DNA of 64,000 nucleotides from Polytrichum commune. Lineage: Eukaryota > Streptophyta > Polytrichopsida > Polytrichales > Polytrichaceae. A program made the translations under genes and the position numbers. This document shows positions 23,718 to 37,278 of this stretch, piece by piece. Numbering within the stretch: position 1 is the stretch's first letter; each line of letters opens with the position of its first letter. The notes under the pieces are model-generated. The model was not told where the DNA came from. It saw only the letters and a program-made list of their open reading frames with translations, and ran no database searches. The stretch is taken from positions 6,758,001 through 6,822,000 of the forward strand of contig OX485804.1 in assembly GCA_950295325.1 (NCBI GenBank), in the 5' to 3' direction.

Positions 23718-26700
23718 ATGATGATGACCTTGCAGAACGCCATGCGGCAACAGCCGGGGCAAATGATGTTCCCCCGGAATGCAGTGAAGCTTGACCCTGG
23801 CGACCATTTCGGTCATCATCTGAGCGCAGTAGAGATTCTTCACCCCACTTTTACTGGAGTAGGCGACGCTTTCGAAGGTAAGCTGTTGCTCGCACTTAGC
23901 TTTTCCCTCTAAATTTGCATTTATAGATATGACTCATGGGATGGCAAACCTTGTCATTCGCCGTCGTGGCAGCAGACCGTTCAGGTCGATTGTCTTAACT
24001 GAGCAACCCTGGTTTCGCCGCCTCTGAAGAAAATAGTGAAGATACTTGCATCGACTAATTGGAATACTTCCTTTCTATCACACCTTGGGAATAGGGAGGC
24101 CGAGGGTTAGCCTTTAATCGCTGTAATCGTCTTGCTTTCTTTCTGCGGAGCTTCTGTCTTACCCTGCATATATCAACCATTGACTGTTCGGAAGGGGTGG
24201 TCCCTAGAGAGGGGAAGCGTGTTGTGCTTTTCCGTGACTGTCGCTTGGTTGTATTTGTCTTTTGGCTTCGTGTCATGTGTACTGTTCGACAAGTACATTT
24301 TTTACTCCTGAGATTTGTTAGGTCGAGATGTGCAATTCGATACCACGAGTATTTGTCTTTCTTTCTCCGAAGCTTCTGTTTCTCTGCATATCAGCCATTG
24401 GCTGCTAGTACGGGATCCTTTCTAATCATGGAGGTTGCTGTGGCGTTGAGTGCACTGTCGTCTGACTGTATGCGTGATTAACTTTGGATCTTGCATACTC
24501 CTCCACAAGTACATATTTTACTCCTCTGAGGTTTGTCACGTCGAGCTGTGAAATTCGATACCATGGGGAGTTTCCATCCTTAATAGTTGATGCAACATCC
24601 TCATTGTTAGTCCAACCTTTTGGCTCTTGTGGACATCTTTATAATTTTGATGGTGATAGATGCTGGAGGTTTATCATCCTTGTTGAAGGGTTGAACATCT
24701 TAAGTATCTCTCGTCAGCCTTCTCTGAATTACCAGGAGGCAATATCGTTGAGCAGGTGGTTGCAAGTTTTGGTGCTCTAAAATAGTCTGGTAGTTTCCTT
24801 GACGATAAGTTCACCTGTAGCTACTTACACTTGGAATTGGTTGCAGTGGATGAAGACATCTTGTTGGCTGCGGCTCACCAGGAGTACAAAGCAGGCAACT
24901 GCAAGCTAGCTCTACAGCACTGCTTGTTAGTTCATGACAAGAGTCCACGGCGGACAGATGCACTATTGTTGCTGGGAGCCATTTATTACCAGGTTGACTT
25001 GTCTGCCATACTTGTGTTGAGTCACTCAAAGGGGTGCAGTGGACAAATTGTCAATCTATGAAGTAGAGTTTCTTGCTATCTTGCTTGCAGAAGGATTTTA
25101 GACAAAGTTATTTATGAGTGCACTTGAACGTGGCTTTAGGAAAAATCCCCTATTGGACCATGTCAAAATCAGGGCAAGGGAATACCAACAATATTGATCA
25201 TGACCTTTCAGATAATATCTTAGGGTGGGCTATATAGTACTTGTGGATATGAGACTGTGAATGATCAGCATACATTCTAATTATTCTCTTTGCTCTGCTG
25301 CAGCTTCATGACTACGACATGTGTATAGCCAAAAATCAACAAGCCATCCTCATTGAGCCTCAGTTTGCAGAGTGCTACAGCAACATGGCAAATGCCTTGA
25401 AGGTGGCCTGTCCATTTTATAGCACTTGTTCTGGGGATTGCTTACAGAGAGAGATATACTGAGTATAGAGCATTTTCTCATGCTAATACACTTTGTATTC
25501 AAAATACTGAATTTTGCATATAGAAGTTGTCAAGAAGAGACAGTTGTCGAATTATACCTGTTCAGTGATTCTACTTAATTTTCGTAGCAAGCCACAATTT
25601 AGCTAGACTTGGAGACTAGTGAGCACTGACAGAAAAGTGTTTCCACCTGCAGGAGAAAGGCGACATTGAAATTGCAATCCAGTACTACTTAACAGCAATT
25701 GAGGTTGGCCTCATTTTGGTTCTCAAGCAGTTTGTGTGAATGACAGTATGAGGACCTCTCATTTATTAAATACAGTTTTTCTTTTCTTTTTCAAGACTGC
25801 TCTCATTTTGTGATGCAGCTTGTGGTGTCCTTGAAAGACTTCTGCTTCAGAATTGTATTTAAGATTTCTAGAGGAGTGGGTCGTTAGAATCCATATGGCC
25901 ATGATTTTAAGCAGGAAAGTCAAATTTAGTACTCTCTGAGTTACTACTTGATCTGTATTGGAGAAAATTCACTAGAGGCAGTTTGCAGGTCGGGGCCATA
26001 GATTTGAGTAGGGTAAGAGGTTCTTCAAAGCAAGGTCTAGTTTGTTCTCTCTTCGGATTGACATTCCTCTGACAAAATCACAAATAGGATGAAGGTTGAG
26101 TGCTCTAATCAGCGACTACTTTTTCTATGCCTTCAAGGAGTTTGGGTTGTGTTTCTATCCCTCCACAACTTGTTCATGTACTCAAATGGGGGTTTCCAGG
26201 TGTGAGAGGAAGGGCAGTGTATCTTAATAGCACATGAACGCCATGATTAGTACAAAATAAGTCCAAAATTTTAAATGCACTTGCTTGTAGGCCTTGATCT
26301 CTTTCTTATGACTGAACAGTACACATACGTCCTAGTCATTTAGCAGCTTAGGGAAGCCATATCTTACATCCATTACCCTCTTATTTCAATGTTGTGCAAT
26401 TTTTAACAAAAGGATTGCCACACCCATCATTATTAGCAGCTAGGTCAGTACAGTGCATCAAGCGAGAAGTCAAATGAAGCAGAATGTGTAGTTTATATTA
26501 AGTATCATATTAGTGTGAACTGTATGTCAAAGCAGTCTTTATTAACAGAAAGATTTATCCTTGTCCTAAAGGTGAGCAACTTGTCCTATGCACAAGCTAA
26601 TGGAAACAAGACAACCCCTGCGGTAGTCATCAGAGTGTGGAGGACATCATCGAATTGCTGTCAGCTGTAGGATGAGTCGATTCTTCACATGCTCAGAAGA

Positions 26701-29700
26701 TAGACATACTTAAACAATTTCTTAACATGTGCTGTTGTTGCTTGACAGCTTAAGCCCAACTTTTGTGATGCATGGTCAAACTTGGCAAGTGCTTATATGA
26801 GGCAAGGGAAGCTTCAAGAAGCAGCTGATTGCTGTCGGCATGCCCTTATGCTGAACCCTCGGCTGGTATGTCAGTGAAGGAATATTATGACAAAGTGCTC
26901 ACTGTAGAATTTGGGCCTTCATCACTTCACTTTTGAAGTCTTTTCGTGGCATTTGATTGGTGGTGTAGGTTTGCAGGGAATTGAGCTGGGTTCTTCTGAA
27001 AGGTGTAGCCTTCATTATTTTATGCATCTTGGGACTAGCTAGTTTGCAGACAAGCTTTTTGGGAGTTTGAGCTAGGCTAATTTCATGAATATTTTTCATG
27101 TCACAGGTTGATGCCCATAGTAACTTGGGGAACTTGCTCAAGGCTCAGGGATTGACCCATCATGTAAAGTACTAACCTCCATATATTGCAATAGTCAAGA
27201 GACAATGATGTAGTAGATGTGCCTTATTCTATTTAGTTTGCTTGCATTCTGTATTTGTGGTTTTGCACTGTAGGAATGCTGCATTATTCAGGTTACTAAT
27301 GAACCACAATCTTTGTTTCTAATCTGTTTCATCTTTTTGGTTGTATCTATTTCTCTGTGTGCTTAACTTCAGCTTTTTGATCTTGGGGGTGTTATAGGCA
27401 TATCTTTGTTACATTGAGGCAATACGGCTTCAGCCTACATTTGCAATTGCATGGTCAAATCTTGCTGGTTTACTCATGGAGGCAGGAGAACTACAGAAAG
27501 CTCTGGTTTATTACAAGGTTTGTTTAAGCCACCTGAAATGCATTAACTATTGGGTGCAAATATCTATGTGTTGGTTTATATTCTTTTGCATGCAGCTATG
27601 TACATATGATCATTTGTTTTGGGTTTGATCATTGTATACTTGGCTTTTCCCGCGGTCAGGTTGGATGCATGAGAAGAAGAGGTTGTTTGGAGGGGTGATC
27701 CTCCTGTACCAGCATCACTAGAAAGCTTCCACTTGAAAGTTTTGAAATGCAAGTTTGGAGGAGCCCACATATGTGCAAGCACTGCTTTCTATTTTATGTA
27801 AGCTCCTGCTTGCAGCCTTGGAGCTTATGCTGATATTGTGTGACACTTTTGTACGTCCTAACAGGAAGCAATTCGACTGAAACCCAATTTTGCAGATGCA
27901 CATCTTAACCAAGGGAATGTTCTAAAGGTGTGTGTTCTTTTTGTCAGCCATTTATTCCATTGATTTATAACTAAAAGTAGCAACATCCCGTCCTTACTAG
28001 TCACTACAAGAGCCCAAGTTGTTATTGTCGTCCCATCATCTGTTGGATACTTTCTAATTATCATATGTACCCTTTTTTTGTCCAAGCCCTTTTCGGGTAA
28101 TGTAGAATCTACTAAGGGTCTGATTTGTCTATTTGCTGGTTGTATTTCCTGCTGAGTATTGGAAGTAATCAGATGAAGGCAATTTGTGCAGGCACTTGGT
28201 AGGCACCAAGAGGCAGTTGCATGTTACAACCGTTCTATCCAATTGCAACCAGATTGTGCTATTGCATACGGTAAGTACATCAATTAGGGTGACCTACTTA
28301 TGATGGTGCACAAAGAGTCGCTTAGAGGTTAGACATGACTGCTGCCACCTTTCTTGTTGTGAAGTGTTGATGTGGTGTAAGTGATGGAAAATTTTCTGCG
28401 TGTGTATTAATTGGCTGATCAATGCACAAAGGAAGCCTCACTTGCATAATGCAACATTTAGGACAATGACAAGTTTGAACAGTCTAGAAGCTTTCAACCC
28501 TCAACTGCCCAAGAGGCTGGTTTTCCATAGGGTGGTTCAAAAAACTCCATACGGAAAGCAATTTATGAGAGTATTTGAAAAACTTAAAGTAGACCTCCTC
28601 GTTGATCAACTAGTTGGAAAGTTGCTTCCCACCTCTTGTAGGTCAGTGGAGCTTTTCATACAGAAAGCTGAGGCTTGGGCAGTTAAGGGTTTTTCTGTGA
28701 CTTGGGAGCAGATTTTGATGTTGATGCCTTCAAAGCTGCCAACTGCCAGCTAGGGAAGCTACTATGCTCACCAGGAGCACCAGGGGCATCCTTGGTGCTG
28801 CTAAGAGCACATGCGGTTAGGTCTAGTTGATCTCTAACTCGGTATATGTTTTCTTCCTTTTTGGTAAGGATTATCCTTTGGAAGTTGATGTGTTTAGCTG
28901 TGTCTGACAGTCTGCCCTTTGCGTTGTCTGTGGGTTGTCTCCTCTTCTCTATCATTCCCGTGACGGCGTGCAGGTCAAGACAAATTTATGGGACTTCCAA
29001 GTTTGCATTTGTTACTTGTTATCCAGGAAATAATCCTAAAAGATGGTTCAGTAGCATTCTATTTAGTGCAGTTACTTCTGAGCTAAGCTCGAAGCTGCAC
29101 TGGGTTTGTGTTATTTAAAGGCTTGTAACACCCTTACAACCATTCATCTGTGTGGAACTTCCACCCGGGGCTATTCCTACCTTCCTTGAGTGCAGAATGT
29201 TCCTTGTTACTGCTGTGATCAGCTGTTTCAATAAGGAACTATACAGGACATTTCTATGTGGGCAACACACAGGTGGCAGCAGTTGTGGATGATGGTGATG
29301 GATTTAAAGTAGATGTTAACACCTCTGCGGCACCATTCAAGTTGGAAAGACACTCTGAGGGCCATGGAGGCATCTAGGAGTAAAAGGTCACATGGTTTGC
29401 TGCATACATAGCTTGGTTCTGGTTGTGGGTGCAGGAAATCTTGCAAGCGTGTATTATGAACAAGGCCTTCTTGATTTAGCTATTGTTCACTACAAGCAAG
29501 CTCTGTTACTGGATACTTCCTTTTTGGAGGCCTACAATAATCTGGTATGCTTCTTTGTCTTTTTGTATATGAATATGTGTGCATTGGTGGCTCAGCTTGG
29601 TTTTGTGAAGATGGAAAGTGTCAAGGATTATCTAAAGGCTAGTCCAAGTAAATGATTCTATTATTATGTTTCCTCTATTCAGGGTAATGCATTGAAGGAT

Positions 29701-32700
29701 GCAGGTCGGGTGGACGAAGCCATGACTTGCTATCAGGTATGAGTTAGAATCAAGTTGCCTAGAGCATCCATAGAGACAAACAAAACATGCAATCAAGCTA
29801 TTCTCACAGTTATTGCTCCCAAGTTTCATAAACTTGAATTGGAACTACTATTGAGTAGTAATATGTAGTATTTTCAGGTCGAAATCCCTGAAATTATAAA
29901 TGTTTGTCACAGATTCACGGGAATCCTAGTAAAGGAGTTTTGCCAAAGACATTTTTGTGCCTAAGTTTTTTCATTTAAATTATATAATACTGAAAATTTC
30001 ATGAGATATTTATCCTACACTCTGCTGAGTTTGTTTTTAAAATAATATTTTTTAATTTGATACCTCCATTCATGTAATACACTTCCATTTCTCCTACCCT
30101 TCTCAACTCTCAGATAATGTGTTTTTTTTTGTATTTGCCCCTAAGGAACTTGAAAATTTGGTTGAAAAACGCATGGTGAAGTGAAAAGGAATGCTATCCA
30201 TACCATTTGGGATCTGCAAGTCTTGAGAAAAACATGTATACTGGATTTCCCATTGCCAAATTGCAGAGTGTGCATCAAATAATGTTGGATCTTCTTTCAA
30301 TTGTACCTTACTTGATAACTTGGTCTGCTTACAGAATTGTCTTGCTCTTCAGTCCAACCATCCACAGGCACTTACAAACCTTGGTAACATCTACATGGAG
30401 TGGTAGGTTCTAGTTACTTGTTAATCTATCCTTGTAGTTACTTCTTGTATTCTCCAACTGCTTCTTTGCTTGTTTGGTCGAGAGTGGCCGTTTTATGTGC
30501 TGTTTCAGACTGTCAAATTTCAGTGGTTACTTGCTCCTTGTTTTGTTGGCTTGAAGTTTCAATTGTTCTGTCTATTGCATGAGCTGGTGCACATGCAGAT
30601 GCACAGAATGTTTAGCACCGAGTGGGCAGAAATGATTTTCTGAAGGCAGATTTTTAGTCCATTTGGAGGTGGGCGTCAGTCATCAAAACATACCAGTATC
30701 TTGCACTTCTCACAAAGTGGTAATTTTGGTGTGATATAGGAATATGGTGAATGTTGCAGCTTCATTCTACAATGCAACTATCAATGTCACATCTGGATTA
30801 TCTGCACCTTACAGCAATTTGGCCACAATCTATAAGCAGCAGGTATGCTATCATGTGCCCACCATTGCTGTAGATCTTGATTTTTTTTGCTAGGGTATAT
30901 GGAAATTTTATGGACATTTTTCCCTGTTAAAGTGGTGTAAAGGTTATTATACTCTTCTTTGGCTTTTGACGAAATTTTGATGTGGATTGCACATTGGGCA
31001 GGGTCACTATGCAGAGGCCATTGCATGTTATAATGAGGTCATGAGGATAGATCCCATGGCTGCAGACGGACTTGTGAATCGGGGGAACACGTTGAAGGAG
31101 GTGGGCCGAGTCAGCGAGGCCATCCAGGATTACATTCGGGCTGTAGCCATATGTCCAACTATGGCAGAAGGGCATGCTAATCTTGCTTCTGCTTACAAGG
31201 ACAGGTTGTTATTAAAGATTTCAAATCTCAGTGTTGTTACTCTTATTGCAAATCTATTTGTGTTTGTTGTGTGGTATTGCATCTGTACACAATCATTGGT
31301 CATTGTGTGACTTCGATTTAAAGCATTTTGTGAGGAAAGAGTAGATTGGTGAAGGTTGGTTGTCCAGGTGTGAATAGCAGTTCCATCTGTAAATTCATAA
31401 ATAGGTTCTTAAAATGTCTCTCCTTTCTTTTTGTCAAACTGAATAGTCTTTTTTACTTTTTTGAAAACAGTGGGCATGTAGAAGCTGCTATCAAAAGTTA
31501 CAAGCAGGCACTTCAGCTCCGTGCAGATTTTCCGGAGGCTACTTGCAATCTTCTCCACACGCTCCAGGCAAGTTGCTGCAAAATCAGAGCAGGATATATT
31601 AATCTGTTCAATCATCACAAGACATGGATTGAAAGTGTTGAAAATATGGGGAAGCAAAAGTGAAGGTCTTGCATATCAGATCCTTAGATACCTTGGTTGA
31701 AAGTAGGGAATGCCATTCAATTGATGATGTTGTGTCTGAAATTAACTTTTTTTTTTTGTACACCTACCTGCAGTGCGTGTGTGACTGGGATGACCGAGAT
31801 AAGAAATTCATTGAGATTGAGGCTGTGGTGCGACAGCAGATCAAGGTATTGATTTTGTCAAACCTGTTTATTCAAAAGGTGTAGATTTTAGTGGTGCGTC
31901 ATGATAAAGATATAAGTCTCACCTACAACCTTGCAAGAGAATGTCTTGTTACATAAACCTATGTCATCACCAAACACCACATTTTCAAGATGTAAAGCAA
32001 ATGATAAGTCTAGGTGACTAACCTGTGAATATATAAACAGACGTTTTAAGAGCAAGACCACAAGCTGTATTAATAAGAGGACAAGAAAGTGGCCGAGAGC
32101 AGAACATGGCTGGTACTGTGTCCCTGCTGCTGGAACTGTTGAAACTTGGCCACATTGTGAAAACCCTGTCAATCAATCGTCTCACTCAACAAAGGTCTGG
32201 ATTATCATAAATATGCCTGTCAAATTATCCAGAGATGTCACAATATGCGTTGATATTTGGATAAGGATGGAGGTGACATTACTAGCTTATGCCCTCCTAT
32301 CATAATAGTCAATATTATGGAGCTTCCTGCTCCTCGGACATACATGTATTGTCTGTTATGCTCTTGAATGTGAGCCCATATTGCACTTCTAATACAATAT
32401 CTCATTTGTAAAGTGATAAGAGTATATAGATTTTAAATGACAAGTTCACAACCCTATGTTTGAAACTGGTAATATCAAATACACCAAAAAAAAAATCTTC
32501 TTGCAATGTGCAGTACTTGGCACAACCCTCATAGCTAGTGACTTGCTCTTTCTGAGTGTCCCAGTTTAACTATAAAAATATGGCTTCCTAAATGAGTGTC
32601 GAAGTAGGGGATCTTGAGATGTCACTTACCAACATTGCAATCTTCTCAGATGGGAAATCCTTTTCCTTCCAGAACTTCAGCCAAAGTATTTTCACCTAAG

Positions 32701-35700
32701 AGTCATCAAGAGATGTCCTCTTCTGAAATATTCTGTGGCTCAAGATCTGTGTAGCATATTTGCCTGCGAGTATTTGGCTCATTAGCAACTATGTCTAATT
32801 GTTGGTGCAGATGCGACTTCTACCCAGTGTACAACCTTTCCATGCAATAGCATATCCGATTGATGCCAATCTGGCACTGGAGATAAGGTACTGGTCAAAC
32901 AATTTCAAGCTATCATGACTGTACTTCCAATCTGGAGAGTGGTAGTCTCACTATAATTAAAGAACTTTGCTAAGTCCTAGCTGCAGGGGCTGTTATCTGA
33001 CAAGGCACAATTTGTCTGACTTAGTTGCATCATGGTACAAACTCTTTGTTTTCCTTCATTAGATTTATTGCTCACCTATCTGGTGTCTTTTATTTAGGCA
33101 CAAGATCTGTGGGCGATTTTAATTCTACCTAAGAGCTTTCTTGAGAACTGAAAGTTGATTCTTCAATTCTAGAAACTTGTAAATAGTTTAGGTTCTTAGT
33201 TTCTTCCGAGATGTGTTAACTGATAAATATTTTCAAGTTTTCAGGAGTCCCTGTCTTTCTAGGCATTCATTACTTTAGAGCTGCTGAGCTGACAATTGAG
33301 GTTTATTAGACTGGTTGTCCATGATCTGGTTCATTATCTTATGAATTGTAAGTATTTTCAAAGGTCTTCTAATGCAGGTTGTTTTTGTATGCAGTCGGAA
33401 ATATGCAGAGCATTGCTCTTTGATAGCGTCAAGATTTGGTTCATTCTCATTTAACCACCCTACAGGTGTTCGAGTGAAAAGTGAAGGTGGTAGTGGGCGC
33501 CTAAGGGTTGGGTGAGTTGCGCAGGCTCTATTGTAGAATTTGTTTTGGGCTTCATTTTAAATTAGTCAAGTTTCTCTTTCCTATTTAAGATGTTTAAAGA
33601 GTTCTCAGTACACTTGATCGGATGCAGGTACGTGAGCAGTGACTTTGGGAATCATCCTCTCTCTCACTTAATGGGTTCCGTCTTTGGCATGCACAATCGT
33701 GAGCATGTAGAGGTGAGTCATGGTGCAGACAATGTGACGTTTGTTTTGCTCTGTGTTCAGGAGGTTGTCAAGAACCACATTCTCTTATATTTGGGAGACA
33801 TACTCCATGTACAGTCCACAAGTGGTTGTTAATATTAGCTCATGGCTATGATGTGTTTTCTCTGCATAGGCATCGGGGGAATATGTGTAGAGAACATAGA
33901 AGCACCTAGTGTAGTAATGTTTATAGGGTCTCAACTCAAGTGTCTGCTACCTTTTGATTTTGTTGGATATGATTTGTAGGTGTTCTGCTATGCACTAAGT
34001 CAAAGTGACAGGAGTGAGTGGAGGCAACGTATATCTGCAGAGGCCGAGCATTTTATAGATGTTTCTGCCATGGCATCAGATGTGATAGCTCAACTGATAT
34101 GTGATGCCCAGATTCAGATCCTTGTCAACCTTAATGGCTATACAAAGGTATCTAACTGCAAGTTGTCTTTGTCAGAGCAACTACAAATTTTGATTCTGAT
34201 CGAATTTGTTCAGCTGCAGATGCTGGTTCTATGCAGACCTGCTTTCTTTGCACTATGGAGATGCATCGAAGTTCATGATATGATTTCTCTTGTTTAATGC
34301 ATTAATGCATGCAAACTTATTTGTTTCATCTTATTGTGTAGGGAGCAAGAAACGAGATTTTTGCTATGCAGCCAGCACCCATCCAGGTCTCATACATGGG
34401 ATTTCCGGGTACTACTGGTGCCGATTACATTGATTACCTAGTTACTGATGAGGTATATTGCATTGCAATTTTGTTTGTTTTGTGTATCATATGCATTTTG
34501 GTGGACCCATTTTGTGGCACTGTGTATTTTGATGAACGTAGTGCAGAAATTTGAATTGTCAGTTGAGAGTTACTTATTATGTCTTTGTGGTGCAGCTGGT
34601 GTCTCCAAAGGAATTTTCACATATCTACTCAGAAAAGATTGTCCACTTACCACATTGCTACTTTGTCAATGACTACAAGCAGGTATTACTGAAGCTACAT
34701 ATTGCAGGGGACAATTTTGAATTCTAGCATGACTATATCTGAAGTCAGTCTCTTCTGTTTAGTGCAGATCATTTTTTGGATCAGTTTGCCACACCCTGTA
34801 TGTGCACAAACCTTCAGGTTACCTGCATATGTGTACTGGTTGCAAAATTGTCTACTGCAATATGTCCGCTGATAATATGTCTTGTTTGTAGTTTGTTTTG
34901 TGTTGCTGAGGTCATCCTCTGTTTTGCAACATTTGGTCTTGACAATGTAGTGTATATAGATCGGTACATACAATTTCCTTTGAAGCTCTAACAATATGTT
35001 CTTTGTGTATATTTGCGGCATGAGGCGCTTTTATTGTTTTACTTCATATTTGTGGCCTTCATTCATTTTGTCAGGGTGCGAATATTGTTGTCTAGTAGGT
35101 TGGGTAATTGCTTACTTACTAGAGCTTCTTATGTGCAGAGGAATCGTGATGTGCTGGATCCTACAATCAACATGAAGAGGTCGGATTATGGTTTGCCTGA
35201 AGACAAGTTTTTGTTTGCTTGTTTTAATCAGCTTTACAAGATGGATCCTGAGATATTTTCAACATGGTAAGTACTCAAACTTTCAATGTATTGATGATAT
35301 ACATATTCTAAGTATGGTTTCCTCCTGATATGCCATCCCTCTGAAAGGGAAGTGGTATATTTTCTCACAGATGTGAAACATCAAAGAGAAATTTTTGAAC
35401 TTGCTAGAGCCATCATGAAGAGGACACTGGGATGACACTGTATTCTGCCCTTGAGTAATCAATAGCGGGGTTAGGGTGCAACCTTATTGTCAGAGATTAG
35501 AAGTCTGAGTTGGGAACTATATTGACATACCTCATGTGAAGCTCAAAACATATCACTTTATAGTTCTGATGCACAGAAATAAACTGGTGAGGATCACTCA
35601 AAGGGAGGAAGGTGTAAATAAAGTGCAATCTTCCTTCTTCCAAGGCAGGAAGCTAGAAAATTTAAATACTGTGCATTTGGTGTGTTGTTGCAAAAGATTC

Positions 35701-37278
35701 TAATGTTTGAATTTGTAATGTGAGAGCTACAGGGATGTTTTGCTACACACTGACACCTGCATGTTCATGTCTTGTCAACATCTTATAGTTCACTGTTTTA
35801 TGGCCGCCCTGTATTTGTAATATCTCAACCTTGAGAACTGCATTACAATGTTTCAGGTGTAGGATATTGAAACGTGTACCCAACAGTGCACTTTGGCTTT
35901 TGCGGTTCCCAGCAGCAGGGGAAACTCGTTTACGTGCATGTAAGATGTATTTCATTATCTTGGTTATGTTAAATGAGCCATTCTAAATGTTGGCTTATTT
36001 CTGTTGCAAAATCTATTTAGTTCTTTCTTATAGCTTCTGGTTCATGTGTCCAGCACTGTTTAAAGTCTATGTGACCTTCTCATTTCAGATTGACTCATGT
36101 GATGTTCCTTTCAGGAACATGGAGTTTAGTTTTGCAGCCTGATCTCAAGTCATGTACTTGAAGTAAAGTACAGCGTCTGAATTGTGACATCCTTCTGTCT
36201 GTACAGTTGCAGCTGCACAAGGGGTTAGGCCTGAGCAGATTATTTTCACGGATGTGGCTGCCAAGAATGAACATATTAGACGCAGTGCCTTGGCAGACCT
36301 CTTCCTTGACACGTATGTGGTATCATTGTTTCTTGTTTCTTGTTTCTTGTTTCAAAAGCTCTACTGATGAATTGAAATGTTTTGTTGGTTCGGATTACTC
36401 TGCAGTAATTGCCCTGTAGTACTTCCTTGAATGTATGCATTATTAGCCAAGCCTATTTTCTGAAGTTTACCAATGACATTTGGAATGAGTTGTCTGTCAT
36501 TAGTTTTATTTTGAAGCTTTGCACTCCTGTAGACAAGTGTTGGTGAGAAATCTTGTGCCCTTATTGAATATGGGCTTTTGCTTTAAATGATGTATGTTGC
36601 CATCTTTGGAATGCAGGCCCCTCTGTAATGCACATACCACAGGCACTGATGTACTTTGGGCAGGCTTACCTATGGTGACCTTACCTCTTGAGAAGATGGC
36701 AACACGAGTAGCCATGTCCTTGTGCTATGCAGCTGGCTTTGGAGAAGAGATGGTTGTCAGTAGGTGTGTTTCTCTGTTAGATTGTATGTCACTTCCTGGT
36801 TCAGTTGCAATTTGGTTGGTATCTATAAGGTTGGATTTTCAACCCATTGACAAGCCCAAATTTCTTTGCAGCATGCAAGAATATGAAGAAAAGGCAGTGA
36901 CACTCGCAACAAATCCCACTATGCTGAGGAATTTGACTGCAGATCTTCGAGCTTCTCGACTTTCATCCCCCTTGTTTGATACCACACGTTGGGTAAGTAA
37001 AAGCTGAAATTTGCTGGAAATTGTAACCAGTGTGCCCTTAGGAATCAGTCTGTTTTTCTACCAACTAAGTTCAGCATGTTTGCTGAATCTATACAGTTGG
37101 AATTTTCACACCTTGATTTAAACATGTTTCTATGTGCAAGAAATAACATACTGTTCACATGCAGGTCCGGAATCTTGAGAGGGCGTACTTTAAAATGTGG
37201 AACTTGCACTGCACTGGCAGTCAGCCACAACCATTTAAAGTGCTCGAGGATGATGCTCAATTCCCTTACGACCAATAA
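23718..37278 (+). CDS. SEC: SECRET AGENT-type protein O-GlcNAc transferase
   Basis: Adds N-acetylglucosamine from UDP-GlcNAc to Ser/Thr of nuclear and cytosolic proteins. Coding exons: 23718-23877, 24847-24992, 25304-25402, 25653-25703, 26749-26865, 27107-27163, 27398-27517, 27865-27927, 28192-28270, 29435-29544, 29683-29736, 30335-30402, 30740-30842, 31002-31204, 31471-31567, 31774-31845, 32811-32887, 33395-33511, 33628-33712, 33980-34147, 34342-34452, 34596-34682, 35139-35266, 35857-35939, 36207-36312, 36617-36763, 36872-36992, 37165-37278. All join in frame to 980 residues; the Arabidopsis protein is about 977. Residues about 55-510 are tetratricopeptide repeats (for example [10 protein letters not shown] closes the array). 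The catalytic half has [11 protein letters not shown] (H607), FNQLYK (Q779, K782) and HTTG (860-863). These correspond to human OGT His498, Lys842 and His920-Thr922. The N-terminus (residues 1-53) is poorly conserved and rich in Met/Gln. I chose ATG 23718 for its GCCGCCATGATGATG context; 23595 is an in-frame alternative. Intron 15 is GC-AG. Confidence 0.95.
31568..31773 (+). other. GC-AG intron in SEC (intron 15)
   Basis: The exon ends CTCCAG and the intron begins GCAAGT, then ends CTGCAG at 31773. Joining exon 15 to exon 16 gives LLHTLQ followed by CVCDWDD, which continues the family alignment exactly. No nearby GT would preserve it. The donor is otherwise a perfect match to AG|GCAAGT, the usual consensus of GC-AG introns. 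Confidence 0.9.

Noticed and set aside
28400..28753. 117-codon open frame inside SEC intron 9
   Set aside because: No similarity to the SEC family or another domain; it lies between exons that join perfectly without it.
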